In this document: one piece after another, positions 41,466-51,458 of the stretch
Layout: the number at the start of each line of letters is the position of its first letter
Position numbering within the stretch: position 1 is the stretch's first letter
DNA from: a bacterium YEK0313
GTDB taxonomy: Bacteria; Pseudomonadota; Alphaproteobacteria; Rhizobiales; Phreatobacteraceae
Direction: 5' to 3'
NCBI GenBank assembly: GCA_000751295.2
Contig: CCMO02000001.1
Coordinates: forward strand, 3,190,615-3,254,614
DNA length: 64,000 nt
Position numbers and translations under genes: made by a program
The notes under the pieces: model-generated
Databases searched by the model: none
What the model saw: the letters and a program-made list of their open reading frames with translations, nothing else
Told to the model about the DNA's origin: nothing

Positions 41466-42080
41466 TCAGGCGGCCTCGGTCGCCTCGCACAGATCGCGTG
41501 GCCGGAAGAGGTTGCGGCCGATGGCGCGCGCCGCTTCGAAATGCGCGCGCGGGCCGTCCACATCCGGCGGCACCAGGAGTTCCGACGTCACGACCCGAGC
41601 GCCGCAATAGTCGAAAATGCCGTGGTCGATCTGGGTCCGCATGGCACCGAAATAGCCGTGGCGGGCATAGGTGCGCATGTCGGCCGCGCCGATCGCGACC
41701 AGATGAACCGCCAGACGCCGGAGCTTCTTCACCGTCTTGGTGCCCGGTTTGTCCTCGTACGCCCAGCCATTGGCGAAGACACGATCGATCCAGCCCTTGA
41801 GGAGGCTGGGAAACGACCACCAGTAGACCGGATAGACCAGAACCAGCGCGTCGGCGCGGTCGACCCGCGCCTGCTCGGCGGCGACATCGGCTGGCGCCGG
41901 GGACTGCAGGCGGAAATAGGCGAGATCGGCGGCGCTGAACGACGGATCGAAGCCCTCCGCCGCAAGGTCGGCGATTTCCGTCGCATGGCCGGCCCCCGCG
42001 ACGCCCTCGGCAAGGGCGTTTGCGACACCGTGGGTGAGCGATTTCGGATCGGGATGCGCGACAACGACGAGGGCGTGCAT
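41466..42080 (-). CDS. NAD(P)H dehydrogenase (quinone), flavodoxin-like fold
   Basis: A 204-residue protein of the NQO1/MdaB family: it begins MHALVVVAHPDPKSLTHGVANALAEG and has ADALVLVYPVYWWSFPSLLKGWIDRVFANGWAYE, the usual FMN/FAD and substrate region. These cytosolic flavoenzymes reduce quinones with two electrons to avoid radicals. GGAG lies eight bases before ATG 42080. It is divergent from a TetR gene with an AT-rich palindrome between (42123-42155), so induction by a quinone-like signal is plausible. Confidence 0.87.
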   Translation of the reverse strand: MHALVVVAHPDPKSLTHGVANALAEGVAGAGHATEIADLAAEGFDPSFSAADLAYFRLQSPAPADVAAEQARVDRADALVLVYPVYWWSFPSLLKGWIDRVFANGWAYEDKPGTKTVKKLRRLAVHLVAIGAADMRTYARHGYFGAMRTQIDHGIFDYCGARVVTSELLVPPDVDGPRAHFEAARAIGRNLFRPRDLCEATEAA

Positions 42081-42122
42081 GGAAAAGCTCCGGCCGGCGA
42101 TTGCAGGTGAGGCGGTCTGTTT

Positions 42123-42155
42123 ATATACTTTAAGTAAGTTACGTTTGGTATATAA
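42123..42155. promoter_or_regulatory. Candidate TetR operator (AT-rich inverted repeat)
   Basis: Arms TATATAC and GTATATA enclose a 19-base centre that itself holds TTAAGTAAGTTAC. It lies 43 bp before the quinone reductase start and 3 bp before the TetR start, so bound repressor would block both. Confidence 0.5.
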
Positions 42156-42157
42156 CG

Positions 42158-42817
42158 ATGTCAAGCACCGTCCCTCCGGCCTCGGCGCCGAAGCCGCCAC
42201 GCCGCCGCCTGCTGCGCGAGGAGCGTCATCGGCAGTTGCTGGCGGTCGCCTGGCGGCTGGTCGGCGCGGAGGGCGCCGACGCCCTGACCCTGCCGCGGCT
42301 TGCGGAGGCCGCGGGGATCACCAAGCCGGTCGTCTACGATCATTTCGGCACACGCTTCGGGCTGCTGGTGGCGCTCTACGAGGATTTCGATGCGCGCCAG
42401 ACGGGGGTGATGGATGCCGCGCTCGCGGCCAGCGAACCGACGCTGATCGACCGCGCGGCGGTCATCGCCTCGTCCTATGTCGACTGCGTGCTGGCCCAGG
42501 GGCGCGAGATCCCCGGCGTCATCGCAGCACTGGCGGGCGCCCCCGATCTTGAAAAGATCAAGCGCGACTACCGCATGGCCTTCGTCGAGAAGTGCCGCTC
42601 GTTGCTGGCACCCTTTGCCGAGCCCCATGCGATCACCGCCGCGAGCCTCTGGGCCATGCTCGGCGCCGCAGACGCCCTGTCCCATGCCGCCGCATCCGGC
42701 GACATCACCGCCCGGGAGGCCAAGGACGAGCTGTTCGCGACGATCGTCGCGATGGTCGACCGGCACGCGCAGGGCACCGTGAGCCTCGCCCCGGACGGGC
42801 AAACCGGCTTATCGTAG
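42158..42817 (+). CDS. TetR family regulator of the quinone reductase gene
   Basis: A 219-residue regulator with a Pro/Ser-rich N-terminal tail and the helix-turn-helix RLVGAEGADALTLPRLAEAAGITKPVVYDHFGTRFGLL at about residues 33-70. Divergent to the quinone reductase and separated from it by the inverted repeat at 42123-42155, which lies almost at its own start codon. Self-repression is therefore likely. The ligand is unknown, perhaps a quinone or phenolic compound. Confidence 0.86.
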   Translation: MSSTVPPASAPKPPRRRLLREERHRQLLAVAWRLVGAEGADALTLPRLAEAAGITKPVVYDHFGTRFGLLVALYEDFDARQTGVMDAALAASEPTLIDRAAVIASSYVDCVLAQGREIPGVIAALAGAPDLEKIKRDYRMAFVEKCRSLLAPFAEPHAITAASLWAMLGAADALSHAAASGDITAREAKDELFATIVAMVDRHAQGTVSLAPDGQTGLS

Positions 42818-42891
42818 CCGGCCTGCCCGCCATCGTGCGCGGGCCTTTGCGCCATGACGCGCGCCTTCGGCACGGCGGTGGAGGGAGCAGG

Positions 42892-43638
42892 ATGTCGATG
42901 CACCTCGAAGTGCGCACCTATCCCGGCCGCGACCGGCACATTCACGATTTCAGCCAGATCCTGTTTCCGCTGCAGGGTGCGATGCGCCTCGACATCGAGG
43001 GCCGCACCGGCGTCGTCGCAAGCGGCAGCATCGCCGTCATTCCGCGGCACCACGCCCACGATTTCGCCCCGAGCGCGGATTGCAGCATGCTGGTGCTCGA
43101 CGTCGAGACGGCGACATTGCCCCAGAGCGGAACTCCGGTCCTGTTGCGTGGCGAGACGCTGTCGGTGACGCGGGTCGAGCCCTGGCTCTGGCGCATGTTT
43201 CGCCTGCTTGGCGCCGAGGTCGAGGCGGACGCAAGCAGGGCCAGCGACGCGGCGCGGCTCGCCATGACCGGCCTGCATCTGATCGATCCCGGTTCCCGCG
43301 CGGCCTGGCCGCGTTCGCGTGCCGAGCGCCGCGTTCTCGAGGCCGCCGACGAAACCGGCACGGCGGTGGCCGACATGGCGCGCCGGGCAGGGCTCGGCCA
43401 GAGCCGCTTTCATGCCCTGTTCAAGCTGACGCACGGCCATTCGCCGAAACAGCTGCACCTGCTGAAGCTGTTCGACCGGGCGGTCGACCGGCTGATCGCC
43501 ACGTCCGAACCCATATCCGAGATCGCCTACAGCCTCGGCTACCAGAACGTTTCCTCGTTCAACCGCCAGTTCAAACGACGCTTCGGCGTCACGCCGTCGG
43601 AGTTCCGGGCCGCGGGCCGGGCCGAACGCGGCGGCTGA
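42892..43638 (+). CDS. AraC family transcriptional regulator
   Basis: A 248-residue protein. The N-terminal cupin-like domain starts MHLEVRTYPGRDRHIHDFSQILFPLQGAMRLDIEG. The C-terminal part carries two helix-turn-helix motifs (VADMARRAGLGQSRFHALFKLTHGHSPKQL and ISEIAYSLGYQNVSSFNRQFKRRFGVTPSEFR), the AraC signature. GGAGGGAGCAGG precedes ATG 42892. It stands 74 bp after the TetR gene and before a haloacid dehalogenase. The target cannot be deduced. Confidence 0.87.
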   Translation: MSMHLEVRTYPGRDRHIHDFSQILFPLQGAMRLDIEGRTGVVASGSIAVIPRHHAHDFAPSADCSMLVLDVETATLPQSGTPVLLRGETLSVTRVEPWLWRMFRLLGAEVEADASRASDAARLAMTGLHLIDPGSRAAWPRSRAERRVLEAADETGTAVADMARRAGLGQSRFHALFKLTHGHSPKQLHLLKLFDRAVDRLIATSEPISEIAYSLGYQNVSSFNRQFKRRFGVTPSEFRAAGRAERGG

Positions 43639-43735
43639 ACCGGCGGCCGCAGCTTCGGCCAAGACTATCGGAGCTTTGCCTCATCCGCTGCGCGCGCGGC
43701 GGCGCTAGTAGCTTGGCCGCAAGGAGGGCCCTGCG

Positions 43736-44464
43736 ATGCGGCTGACGGATTTCAAGGTTCTCACCTTCGACTGCTACGGCACCCTGATCGACTGGGAAAC
43801 CGGGCTGTGGAACGCATTGCAGCCGCTGCTCGCCGCAGGGCGGCTCGATATGCCGCGCGAGGCGGCGCTGGCGCTCTACGGCCGGCACGAGGCGGAGCAG
43901 GAGCGGGAAACGCCTTCGCTGCGCTATTCCGCGCTGCTCTCGGTGATTCATGCGCGCCTGGCCCGGGAGCTCGGCCTCCGCGTCCACGCCGATCTGCACG
44001 ACCGGTTCGGCGCGTCCGTACCGGACTGGCCGGCCTTTCCGGACAGCGCGGTTGCGCTCGCCTATCTGAAGCGGCACTTCAGGCTGGTCATTCTCTCGAA
44101 CATCGACCGACAGAGCTTCACCGCCAGCAACCGCAAGCTCGGCGTCACCTTCGATGCGGTCTACACGGCCGAGGATATCGGCTCGTACAAGCCCGATCCG
44201 GCCAATTTCGCTTATCTCCTCGACCATATCGACGCCGATTTCGGCCTCCGGCCCCAGGAGATCCTGCACACGGCACAGAGCCTCTATCACGACCATGTCC
44301 CCGCGGCACGGGCGGGACTGGCGCGCGCCTGGATCGACCGGCGCTTCGGCCTCGCCGGCAGCGGCGCGACCCCGGTCCCCGAGACGCGGCCGGACGTCGA
44401 TTTCCATTTCAGGAGCCTTGGCGCGCTCGCCGAAGCCCATCGCGCCGAGATCGAGGGGCGGTGA
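43736..44464 (+). CDS. Haloacid dehalogenase type II-like (HAD) hydrolase
   Basis: A 242-residue HAD enzyme. Motif I is FDCYGTLIDWE (the Asp nucleophile, with the CYGTLIDW form typical of 2-haloacid dehalogenases), motif II VILSNID, and motif III/IV IGSYKPDPANFAYLL. The likely reaction is hydrolysis of a 2-haloacid or a phosphate ester; the small-molecule substrate is not fixed by these motifs. AAGGAGGGCC precedes the ATG. It stands alone between AraC and map. Confidence 0.85.
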   Translation: MRLTDFKVLTFDCYGTLIDWETGLWNALQPLLAAGRLDMPREAALALYGRHEAEQERETPSLRYSALLSVIHARLARELGLRVHADLHDRFGASVPDWPAFPDSAVALAYLKRHFRLVILSNIDRQSFTASNRKLGVTFDAVYTAEDIGSYKPDPANFAYLLDHIDADFGLRPQEILHTAQSLYHDHVPAARAGLARAWIDRRFGLAGSGATPVPETRPDVDFHFRSLGALAEAHRAEIEGR

Positions 44465-44512
44465 ATGGCGCGGGCCGGTCCGCGGCGGGCCCGGCCCAGC
44501 GCGTGCGCAGCC

Positions 44513-45346
44513 TCAGCCGGCGCGCTTGTAGGGCGGCTTGTCGAGGCCTTTCGGCGACAGCGTGAAGATCTCCACGCCGGTTTCCGTCACCGCCACGGTG
44601 TGCTCGAACTGAGCGGACAGCGAACGGTCGCGCGTGACGGCGGTCCAGCCGTCGGACAGCACCTTCACATGCGGCCGGCCGAGATTGATCATCGGTTCGA
44701 TCGTGAAGAACATGCCCGGCTTCAGCATGCTGCCTTCGCCGGGCCGGCCGAGATGCACGATGTTCGGTTCGTCGTGGAACATGCGGCCGAGACCGTGGCC
44801 GCAGAAGTCGCGGACCACGCTCATGTGTTGCGGTTCGACGAAGGACTGGATGGCGTGGCCGATATCGCCCACCGTATTGCCCGGCTTGACCGCGGCAATG
44901 CCCAGCATCAGCGATTCATAGGTGACCTCGATCAGCCGCTCGGCGCGACGCGGGATCTCGCCCACCGCATACATGCGCGAACTGTCGCCATGCCAGCCGT
45001 CGAGCACGAAGGTGACGTCGACATTGACGATGTCGCCGTCGCGCAGCGGCTTGTCGTTGGGAATGCCGTGGCACACCACATGGTTGATCGACGTGCAGGT
45101 CGAGCGCTCATAGCCACGATACATCAGCGTCGCCGGATAGGCGCCGTGATCCATGGCGAACTCGAAGACGAGCTGATCGATCCGGTCGGTCGGCACCCCG
45201 ACATCGACCTCGCCGACGAGCATGTCGAGGCATTCGGCGACGAGCCGCCCCGCCGCACGCATGCCTTCGAAGGCTTCCGGTCCGTAGAGTTTGATCTGGC
45301 CGTTCTTGCGCATCGGCGCAGTCCCGGCATCAACGTAAGTCACCAC
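44513..45346 (-). CDS. map: Methionine aminopeptidase, type I
   Basis: A 277-residue metalloprotease that removes the N-terminal methionine from new proteins. The metal ligands lie in VNVDVTFVLDGWHGDSSRMY (two Asp), FCGHGLGRMFHDEPNIVH (His), FFTIEPMINLG (Glu) and SAQFEHTVAVTETG (Glu). The start is a GTG at 45346, eight bases after AGGA, giving MVTYVDAGTAPMRKNGQIKL, as in other Alphaproteobacteria; a GTG one codon later is equally possible. This is an essential housekeeping gene and stands alone here. Confidence 0.92.
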   Translation of the reverse strand: MVTYVDAGTAPMRKNGQIKLYGPEAFEGMRAAGRLVAECLDMLVGEVDVGVPTDRIDQLVFEFAMDHGAYPATLMYRGYERSTCTSINHVVCHGIPNDKPLRDGDIVNVDVTFVLDGWHGDSSRMYAVGEIPRRAERLIEVTYESLMLGIAAVKPGNTVGDIGHAIQSFVEPQHMSVVRDFCGHGLGRMFHDEPNIVHLGRPGEGSMLKPGMFFTIEPMINLGRPHVKVLSDGWTAVTRDRSLSAQFEHTVAVTETGVEIFTLSPKGLDKPPYKRAG

Positions 45347-45646
45347 TGGCAAATTCCTGATCCGACGGGAAAATAGGCAATTCGCCCAGGCGCGCAAGCC
45401 TCGACCGCGGGCATCAGTCCGTCATGGGCTCGGAGACCGCTTCGACGGCGCCGGCCCATGCTCGCGCCGGCGCTCGCGCGCCCCGAGGCTGCGCGGCTGG
45501 CGCGCCGCCTCGAGAAGGGCCGGGGAGAGATGAGGCCTATCGGACCGGCGTCACAAATCGGCAATTCATTATCTGCAAGTAATTTGACAGGACCATTCAT
45601 ATTTGATTGCATCAACGCAAAATACGCCAGGGGAGTACCGTCGCCA
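45347..45646. other. Intergenic region between map and the LysR gene
   Basis: The first part is GC-rich with no clear gene. The last 90 bases before the LysR start are AT-rich and contain TTGACA at 45584-45589 and, 17 bases on, TTGCAT; a -35 with a poor -10. No further feature was seen. Confidence 0.4.
45584..45612 (+). promoter_or_regulatory. Possible promoter of the LysR gene
   Basis: TTGACA, 17 bases, TTGCAT. The -10 element is weak. The distance to the ATG at 45647 is about 35 bases. Confidence 0.3.
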
Positions 45647-46564
45647 ATGACCCCGCCGCTCGTTTCATGGGACGACTACCGGACCGTCCTGGCGGTTTCG
45701 ATCGCCCGCTCCCTGGCTGGCGCGGCCGAAGTCCTCGGCGTCAACCAGTCGACCGTCTTCCGCCGCCTCGGCGCGATGGAGGAGCGGCTTGGCGCACGCC
45801 TGTTCGAACGCAGCCGCACGGGCTACACCCTGACCGCCGCCGGCGAAGAAATGGTCAAGCTCGCCAACAGGATGGCCGACGACATCGTCGATTTCGAGCG
45901 CCGCCTCACCGGCCAGGATCTCAGGCCCCAGGGCGATCTGAGGGTAACCACTAACGATACGCTGCTGGTCCACCTCCTGACACCCATCTTCGCCTCGTTC
46001 CGCAAGCTCAATCCCGGCATCACGCTCGACGTGGTGGTCGGCAACGAACATCTGAACCTGTCGAAACGCGATGCCGATGTCGCCGTGCGCGCCACCGTCG
46101 AACCGCCGGAGACGCTGGTCGGCCGGCGCCTCGCCAATATTCCCTGGGGTATCTTCGCCGCCAGGAGCCTCGGCATCACCACGCTCGATCCCTCCGACTA
46201 CCGCGCCTACAACTGGATCGGCCTCGGCGACAACCTGCACAACCTGAAGCCGGCCAAATGGCTGGCGCAGAATGTCGGCGAAGATCGAATCGGCTGGCGA
46301 ATCAATACGGTGCTCGGCCTTGCTGAAGCGATTGCTGAAGGCGCGGGAATCGGCATCATTCCCTGGTTCATCGCCCAGCGCTTTCCCGACCTCGTGGCGC
46401 TCAGCGAGCCGCGCTCGGAATATTCGGGAGCGCTGTGGGTGCTGACCCATCCCGATCTGCGCAACACCGCGCGGGTGCGCACCTTCATGGATCACGTCGC
46501 GAGCGAAGTGAGCAAGCAGCGGGCGGTGATCGAGGGGACGCGGCCCCTGCAGCCCGCGCTCTGA
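45647..46564 (+). CDS. LysR family transcriptional regulator
   Basis: A 305-residue regulator. The N-terminal winged helix is WDDYRTVLAVSIARSLAGAAEVLGVNQSTVFRRLGAMEERLGARLFERSRTGYTLTAAG. A substrate-binding domain follows (LRVTTNDTLLVHLLTPIFASFRKLNPGITLDVVVG). The N-terminus resembles the group without a divergently placed target. GGGGAG lies about eleven bases before ATG 45647. The target is unknown; flanking genes give no hint. Confidence 0.87.
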   Translation: MTPPLVSWDDYRTVLAVSIARSLAGAAEVLGVNQSTVFRRLGAMEERLGARLFERSRTGYTLTAAGEEMVKLANRMADDIVDFERRLTGQDLRPQGDLRVTTNDTLLVHLLTPIFASFRKLNPGITLDVVVGNEHLNLSKRDADVAVRATVEPPETLVGRRLANIPWGIFAARSLGITTLDPSDYRAYNWIGLGDNLHNLKPAKWLAQNVGEDRIGWRINTVLGLAEAIAEGAGIGIIPWFIAQRFPDLVALSEPRSEYSGALWVLTHPDLRNTARVRTFMDHVASEVSKQRAVIEGTRPLQPAL

Positions 46565-46574
46565 GGCCCGTCCC

Positions 46575-47087
46575 TCAGCGGCCGGCGGTAGCGGGACCCT
46601 GGCGCCGTTTGCGTCGCTGCAATGGCGCCGTACCCAGGCGAAACAGGAACCAGCCGGCAAAAAAGCCGCCTATCGCGCTGACCAGGCCTTCGCCGGTCAC
46701 CGGCACGGCCGGCTCGAAATGGGCGAGGGCGCGCCGGGCGATATCCGGCTCGAATTCGCGCGCGAACAGGCCGAGACGCCGGAACGGCCCGGCCTCGGCA
46801 TAGGCCTGCAGCTGTCGTTCGAACCGGTCGGCCCGGGCGATGTCGCTTTCGACATGTTCGCCGCGGCTGCGGATCAGCGGATCGGCATTGGCTTTCAGGC
46901 GCTCGATGCCCTGGTCGCGGCTCAGGCCGAGCCGCGCCGCGTCCGCATCGAAATCGCCGATCATGCGCCGGATCTCGTCGATCGCGCCGCCCAGGCGCTG
47001 CCGATATTGCTGGGCGAATTCCGGCAGTTGCGAGGTGAAGATGCCGCCCAGCAGGGCAAAGAACAGGGCGATCCGCTTGAGGATCAT
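46575..47087 (-). CDS. DUF2937 family membrane protein
   Basis: A 170-residue protein with an N-terminal membrane segment (ILKRIALFFALLGGIFTSQL), a long helical part (EFAQQYRQRLGGAIDEIRRMIGDFDADAARLGLSRDQGIERL) and a C-terminal segment (GEGLVSAIGGFFAGWFLFRLG). The layout and QLPEFAQQYRQRL are those of DUF2937. The function is unknown. GGAGCCTGTTTC precedes the ATG. Converges on the LysR gene with 10 bases between. Confidence 0.82.
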   Translation of the reverse strand: MILKRIALFFALLGGIFTSQLPEFAQQYRQRLGGAIDEIRRMIGDFDADAARLGLSRDQGIERLKANADPLIRSRGEHVESDIARADRFERQLQAYAEAGPFRRLGLFAREFEPDIARRALAHFEPAVPVTGEGLVSAIGGFFAGWFLFRLGTAPLQRRKRRQGPATAGR

Positions 47088-47144
47088 GAAACAGGCTCCA
47101 GGCTTCGGGCCGCGAGCCTAGCGCGAGTCGGCGGCAGCGTCGTG

Positions 47145-49085
<1,941 letters not shown>

Positions 49086-49189
49086 GGCTTCCTCCCCGGT
49101 CTCTCTTTTGGCCGCGAGCAAATCACGAAGGCCCGGGCGCTGTCCAGCAAGGCTATCGCATCCGGCCGCGACAGATGATCCGGCCGCCG

Positions 49190-49205
49190 TGCAACAAGTG
49201 TTGCA
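49190..49205. promoter_or_regulatory. Candidate AcoR upstream activating site 1
   Basis: Perfect 16-bp palindrome TGCAACAAGTGTTGCA lies 74 bp before the -24 element at 49280, a usual distance for enhancer sites. Another GTTGC follows at 49211. Confidence 0.55.
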
Positions 49206-49277
49206 GCGCCGTTGCGTCGTGCCACGCCTGTGGTCGGCCGCTTTTTGGAAATATCCGGTCTTTTCAAGGGTCTGTAG

Positions 49278-49293
49278 TTGGCACGGCCCTTGC
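49278..49293 (+). promoter_or_regulatory. Sigma-54 promoter of the SDR/butanediol dehydrogenase genes
   Basis: TTGGCACGGCCCTTGC has GG at 49280-49281 and GC at 49292-49293, the exact 12-base spacing of the -24/-12 consensus (TGGCACR-N4-TTGC). The next gene starts at 49332. Activation by AcoR is inferred from the neighbour gene. Confidence 0.85.
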
Positions 49294-49331
49294 GCAAGCT
49301 GGTTTCGGCAAAACCATATCTGGAGGAAACA

Positions 49332-50120
49332 ATGCCGAACAGCGTGAAGGGCCGTTCGATCATCGTCACTGGCGCCGGTCGCGGCATCGGCGAGGCCATC
49401 GCCAGGGGGCTCGCCGCCTCGGGCGCGAACCTCGTCATTGCCGATATCGACGAGGCCAGCGCGGCCAAGGTCGCCGGCGCCATCGGCGCGGAAGGCGGCA
49501 AGGCCGTTGCGGTCAAGGTCGATGTCGTCGACCGCGCGAGCGTCAGGCGGATGATCGCCACGACCGTCGAAGCCTATGGCCGCCTCGACGTGATCTTCAA
49601 CAATGCCGGCATCGCCCAGGTGCGCAAGTTCCTCGACATCACCGAGGAGGACTGGCGCCGCGTGCTGGACGTCAACGGTCTCGGCGTCCTGATCGGCATG
49701 CAGGAGGCGGTGAAACAGTTCATCGCCCAGGGCGGCGGCGGCAAGATCGTCAACACCGCCTCGATCGCCGGCAAGCAGGGCTATGAGCCGCTCGCTCACT
49801 ACAGCGCCAGCAAGTTCGCCGTGGTCGCGCTGACGCAGGCCGCGGCACGCGCCTTCGGCAGCCACAAGATCAATGTCAACGCCATCTGCCCGGGCGTGGT
49901 CGCCACCGACATGTGGAAGCTGATCGACAAGGGCTTCAAGGACGAGGGCCTGACGAGCCGGGAGAACGAAGCCTTCGAGAGCTTCTCGGCGGGCATCCTG
50001 CTCGGCCGGCCTTCGACGTCGGATGATCTCGTCGGCGTCTCCGAATTCCTGGCCTCCTCCGGCTCCGACTACGTCACCGGTCAGTCCTTCGTCGTCGACG
50101 GCGGCATGGTGCTCGTCTGA
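49332..50120 (+). CDS. SDR, acetoin/diacetyl reductase or 2,3-butanediol dehydrogenase type
   Basis: A 262-residue classical SDR. The coenzyme motif is TGAGRGIGEAIA, then NNAGIAQ, NTASIAGKQG (Ser) and HYSASKFAVVALTQ (YxxxK). The end DYVTGQSFVVDGGMVLV is like meso-2,3-butanediol dehydrogenases and acetoin reductases (BudC group). In this cluster it would convert butanediol to acetoin. GGAGGAAACA precedes ATG 49332; the strong -24/-12 promoter is 40 bases upstream. It shares a transcription unit with the next dehydrogenase (97 bp gap). Confidence 0.88.
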   Translation: MPNSVKGRSIIVTGAGRGIGEAIARGLAASGANLVIADIDEASAAKVAGAIGAEGGKAVAVKVDVVDRASVRRMIATTVEAYGRLDVIFNNAGIAQVRKFLDITEEDWRRVLDVNGLGVLIGMQEAVKQFIAQGGGGKIVNTASIAGKQGYEPLAHYSASKFAVVALTQAAARAFGSHKINVNAICPGVVATDMWKLIDKGFKDEGLTSRENEAFESFSAGILLGRPSTSDDLVGVSEFLASSGSDYVTGQSFVVDGGMVLV

Positions 50121-50217
50121 TCCCGGCCGGTCCGCGCGACCGTCCGAACCTCCCGCCCGGATGTCGCCGGGAGCGCCGGTCGCCGGCGCCCGCGACCCTT
50201 ATCGAGGAAAGCACGCC

Positions 50218-51291
50218 ATGAAAGCGCTCCGCTTCCACGCGGCCAAGGACCTGCGCATCGAAGAGGTCGCCAAGCCTGGCGCCCCGGGCCCGGGTCAGGT
50301 CCTGATCCGCAATCGTTTCGTCGGCATTTGCGGTACCGACCTGCACGAATATTCCTATGGGCCGATCTTCATTCCCACCGCGCCGCACCCTTTCACCGGG
50401 GCGAGCGGGCCGCAGGTCCTCGGCCATGAATTCGGCGGGGTGGTCGAGGCGGTGGGCGAGGGGGTCGGCGCCCTGCGGCCCGGCGACCGGGTTTCCGTGC
50501 AGCCGCTGATCATGCCGCGGTCCGGCGACTATTTCGCCGATCGCGGTCTCTTCCACCTGAGCCCGCAGCTCGCGCTGGCCGGCCTCAGCTGGCAGGGCGG
50601 CGGCATGGCCGACTATTGCCTGCTCCACGACTACAATCTCGTGAAGATCCCGGATGCGATGACCGATGCCGAGGCGGCGCTGGTCGAGCCGACGGCGGTC
50701 GCGGTCTATGCCTGCGACCGCGGCGGCGTGCGGGCCGGCAGCAGCGTGCTGATCACCGGCGCCGGACCGATCGGCATTCTCACCCTGCTGGCCGCGCGGG
50801 CGGCCGGCGCGGCACGGCTTTTCCTGTCCGACATCAACGATGCGCGCCTTGCTTTCGCGAGGGACGTCGTTGGCGATATCGTCACCATCAATCCGCGCCG
50901 CGCCGATCCCGGCCAGGTCGTGCGTGCGCGGACCGAGGGCGAGGTCGGTTGCGACGTCGCCATCGAATGCGTCGGCAACGAGCACGCGCTCAAGGCCTGC
51001 CTCGATGCCGTGCGCAAGCAGGGGGTGGTCGTCCAGACCGGATTGCACCCGCACGAGAACCCGCTCGACTGGTTCCAGGTCACCTTCAAGGATGTCGATA
51101 TCAGGGGCTCCTGGGCCTATCCGACGCAGTACTGGCCCCGCGTCATCGGGCTGATCAGCTCCGGCCTGCTGCCGGCGAAAAAGGTCGTCACGCGGACCAT
51201 CACGCTCGACCGGGCCGTCGCCGACGGTTTCGACGCGCTGCTCGATCCAGCCGGCGAACAGCTGAAGATCCTGATCGATCTCGGCGCCTGA
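50218..51291 (+). CDS. 2,3-butanediol dehydrogenase (zinc-type alcohol dehydrogenase)
   Basis: A 357-residue medium-chain alcohol dehydrogenase. Catalytic zinc ligands are seen in FVGICGTDLHEY and LGHEFGGVVEAVG; the nucleotide fold is VLITGAGPIGILTLLAARAAGA. The sequence resembles (R,R)-butanediol dehydrogenases, including the GPIFIPTAPHPFTGASGPQVLGHE segment. The usual structural-zinc cysteine cluster is missing, as in several of this group. GAGGAAA precedes ATG 50218. It would oxidise butanediol to acetoin with NAD for the acoABC enzymes. Confidence 0.88.
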   Translation: MKALRFHAAKDLRIEEVAKPGAPGPGQVLIRNRFVGICGTDLHEYSYGPIFIPTAPHPFTGASGPQVLGHEFGGVVEAVGEGVGALRPGDRVSVQPLIMPRSGDYFADRGLFHLSPQLALAGLSWQGGGMADYCLLHDYNLVKIPDAMTDAEAALVEPTAVAVYACDRGGVRAGSSVLITGAGPIGILTLLAARAAGAARLFLSDINDARLAFARDVVGDIVTINPRRADPGQVVRARTEGEVGCDVAIECVGNEHALKACLDAVRKQGVVVQTGLHPHENPLDWFQVTFKDVDIRGSWAYPTQYWPRVIGLISSGLLPAKKVVTRTITLDRAVADGFDALLDPAGEQLKILIDLGA

Positions 51292-51303
51292 CACGTGCCG
51301 CGC

Positions 51304-51327
51304 CTGTTGCGCGACCGCCTGCAACAG
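51304..51327. promoter_or_regulatory. Candidate AcoR upstream activating site 2 (or terminator)
   Basis: Inverted repeat CTGTTGC-N10-GCAACAG lies 83 bp before the second -24 element (51411), nearly the same distance as site 1 to its promoter, and shares the GCAAC half-site. It also follows the butanediol dehydrogenase stop by 12 bases, so it may act as a hairpin terminator. No T tract is seen. Confidence 0.45.
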
Positions 51328-51408
51328 CTGGCGCACGGGGCGCCCGTGCGACGCCCCGCATGCCGTCCAAGTCATTGATATGACGCGACAAGGCCAGGAA
51401 GTTTCGAC

Positions 51409-51425
51409 TTGGCGCGCGGCTTGCT
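51409..51425 (+). promoter_or_regulatory. Sigma-54 promoter of acoXABC
   Basis: TTGGCGCGCGGCTTGCT has GG (51411-51412) and GC (51423-51424) at the required 12-base distance. It differs from the consensus by one base in the -24 box (GCGCG against GCACG). acoX starts about 35 bases downstream. Confidence 0.75.
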
Positions 51426-51458
51426 GACGGGATCACGAGGAGCCACGAGGTGACAAGC

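Noticed and set aside
51304..51327. Simple rho-independent terminator after the butanediol dehydrogenase
   Set aside because: No T tract follows. The distance to the next sigma-54 promoter and the shared half-site favour an activator site, though a hairpin role cannot be excluded.
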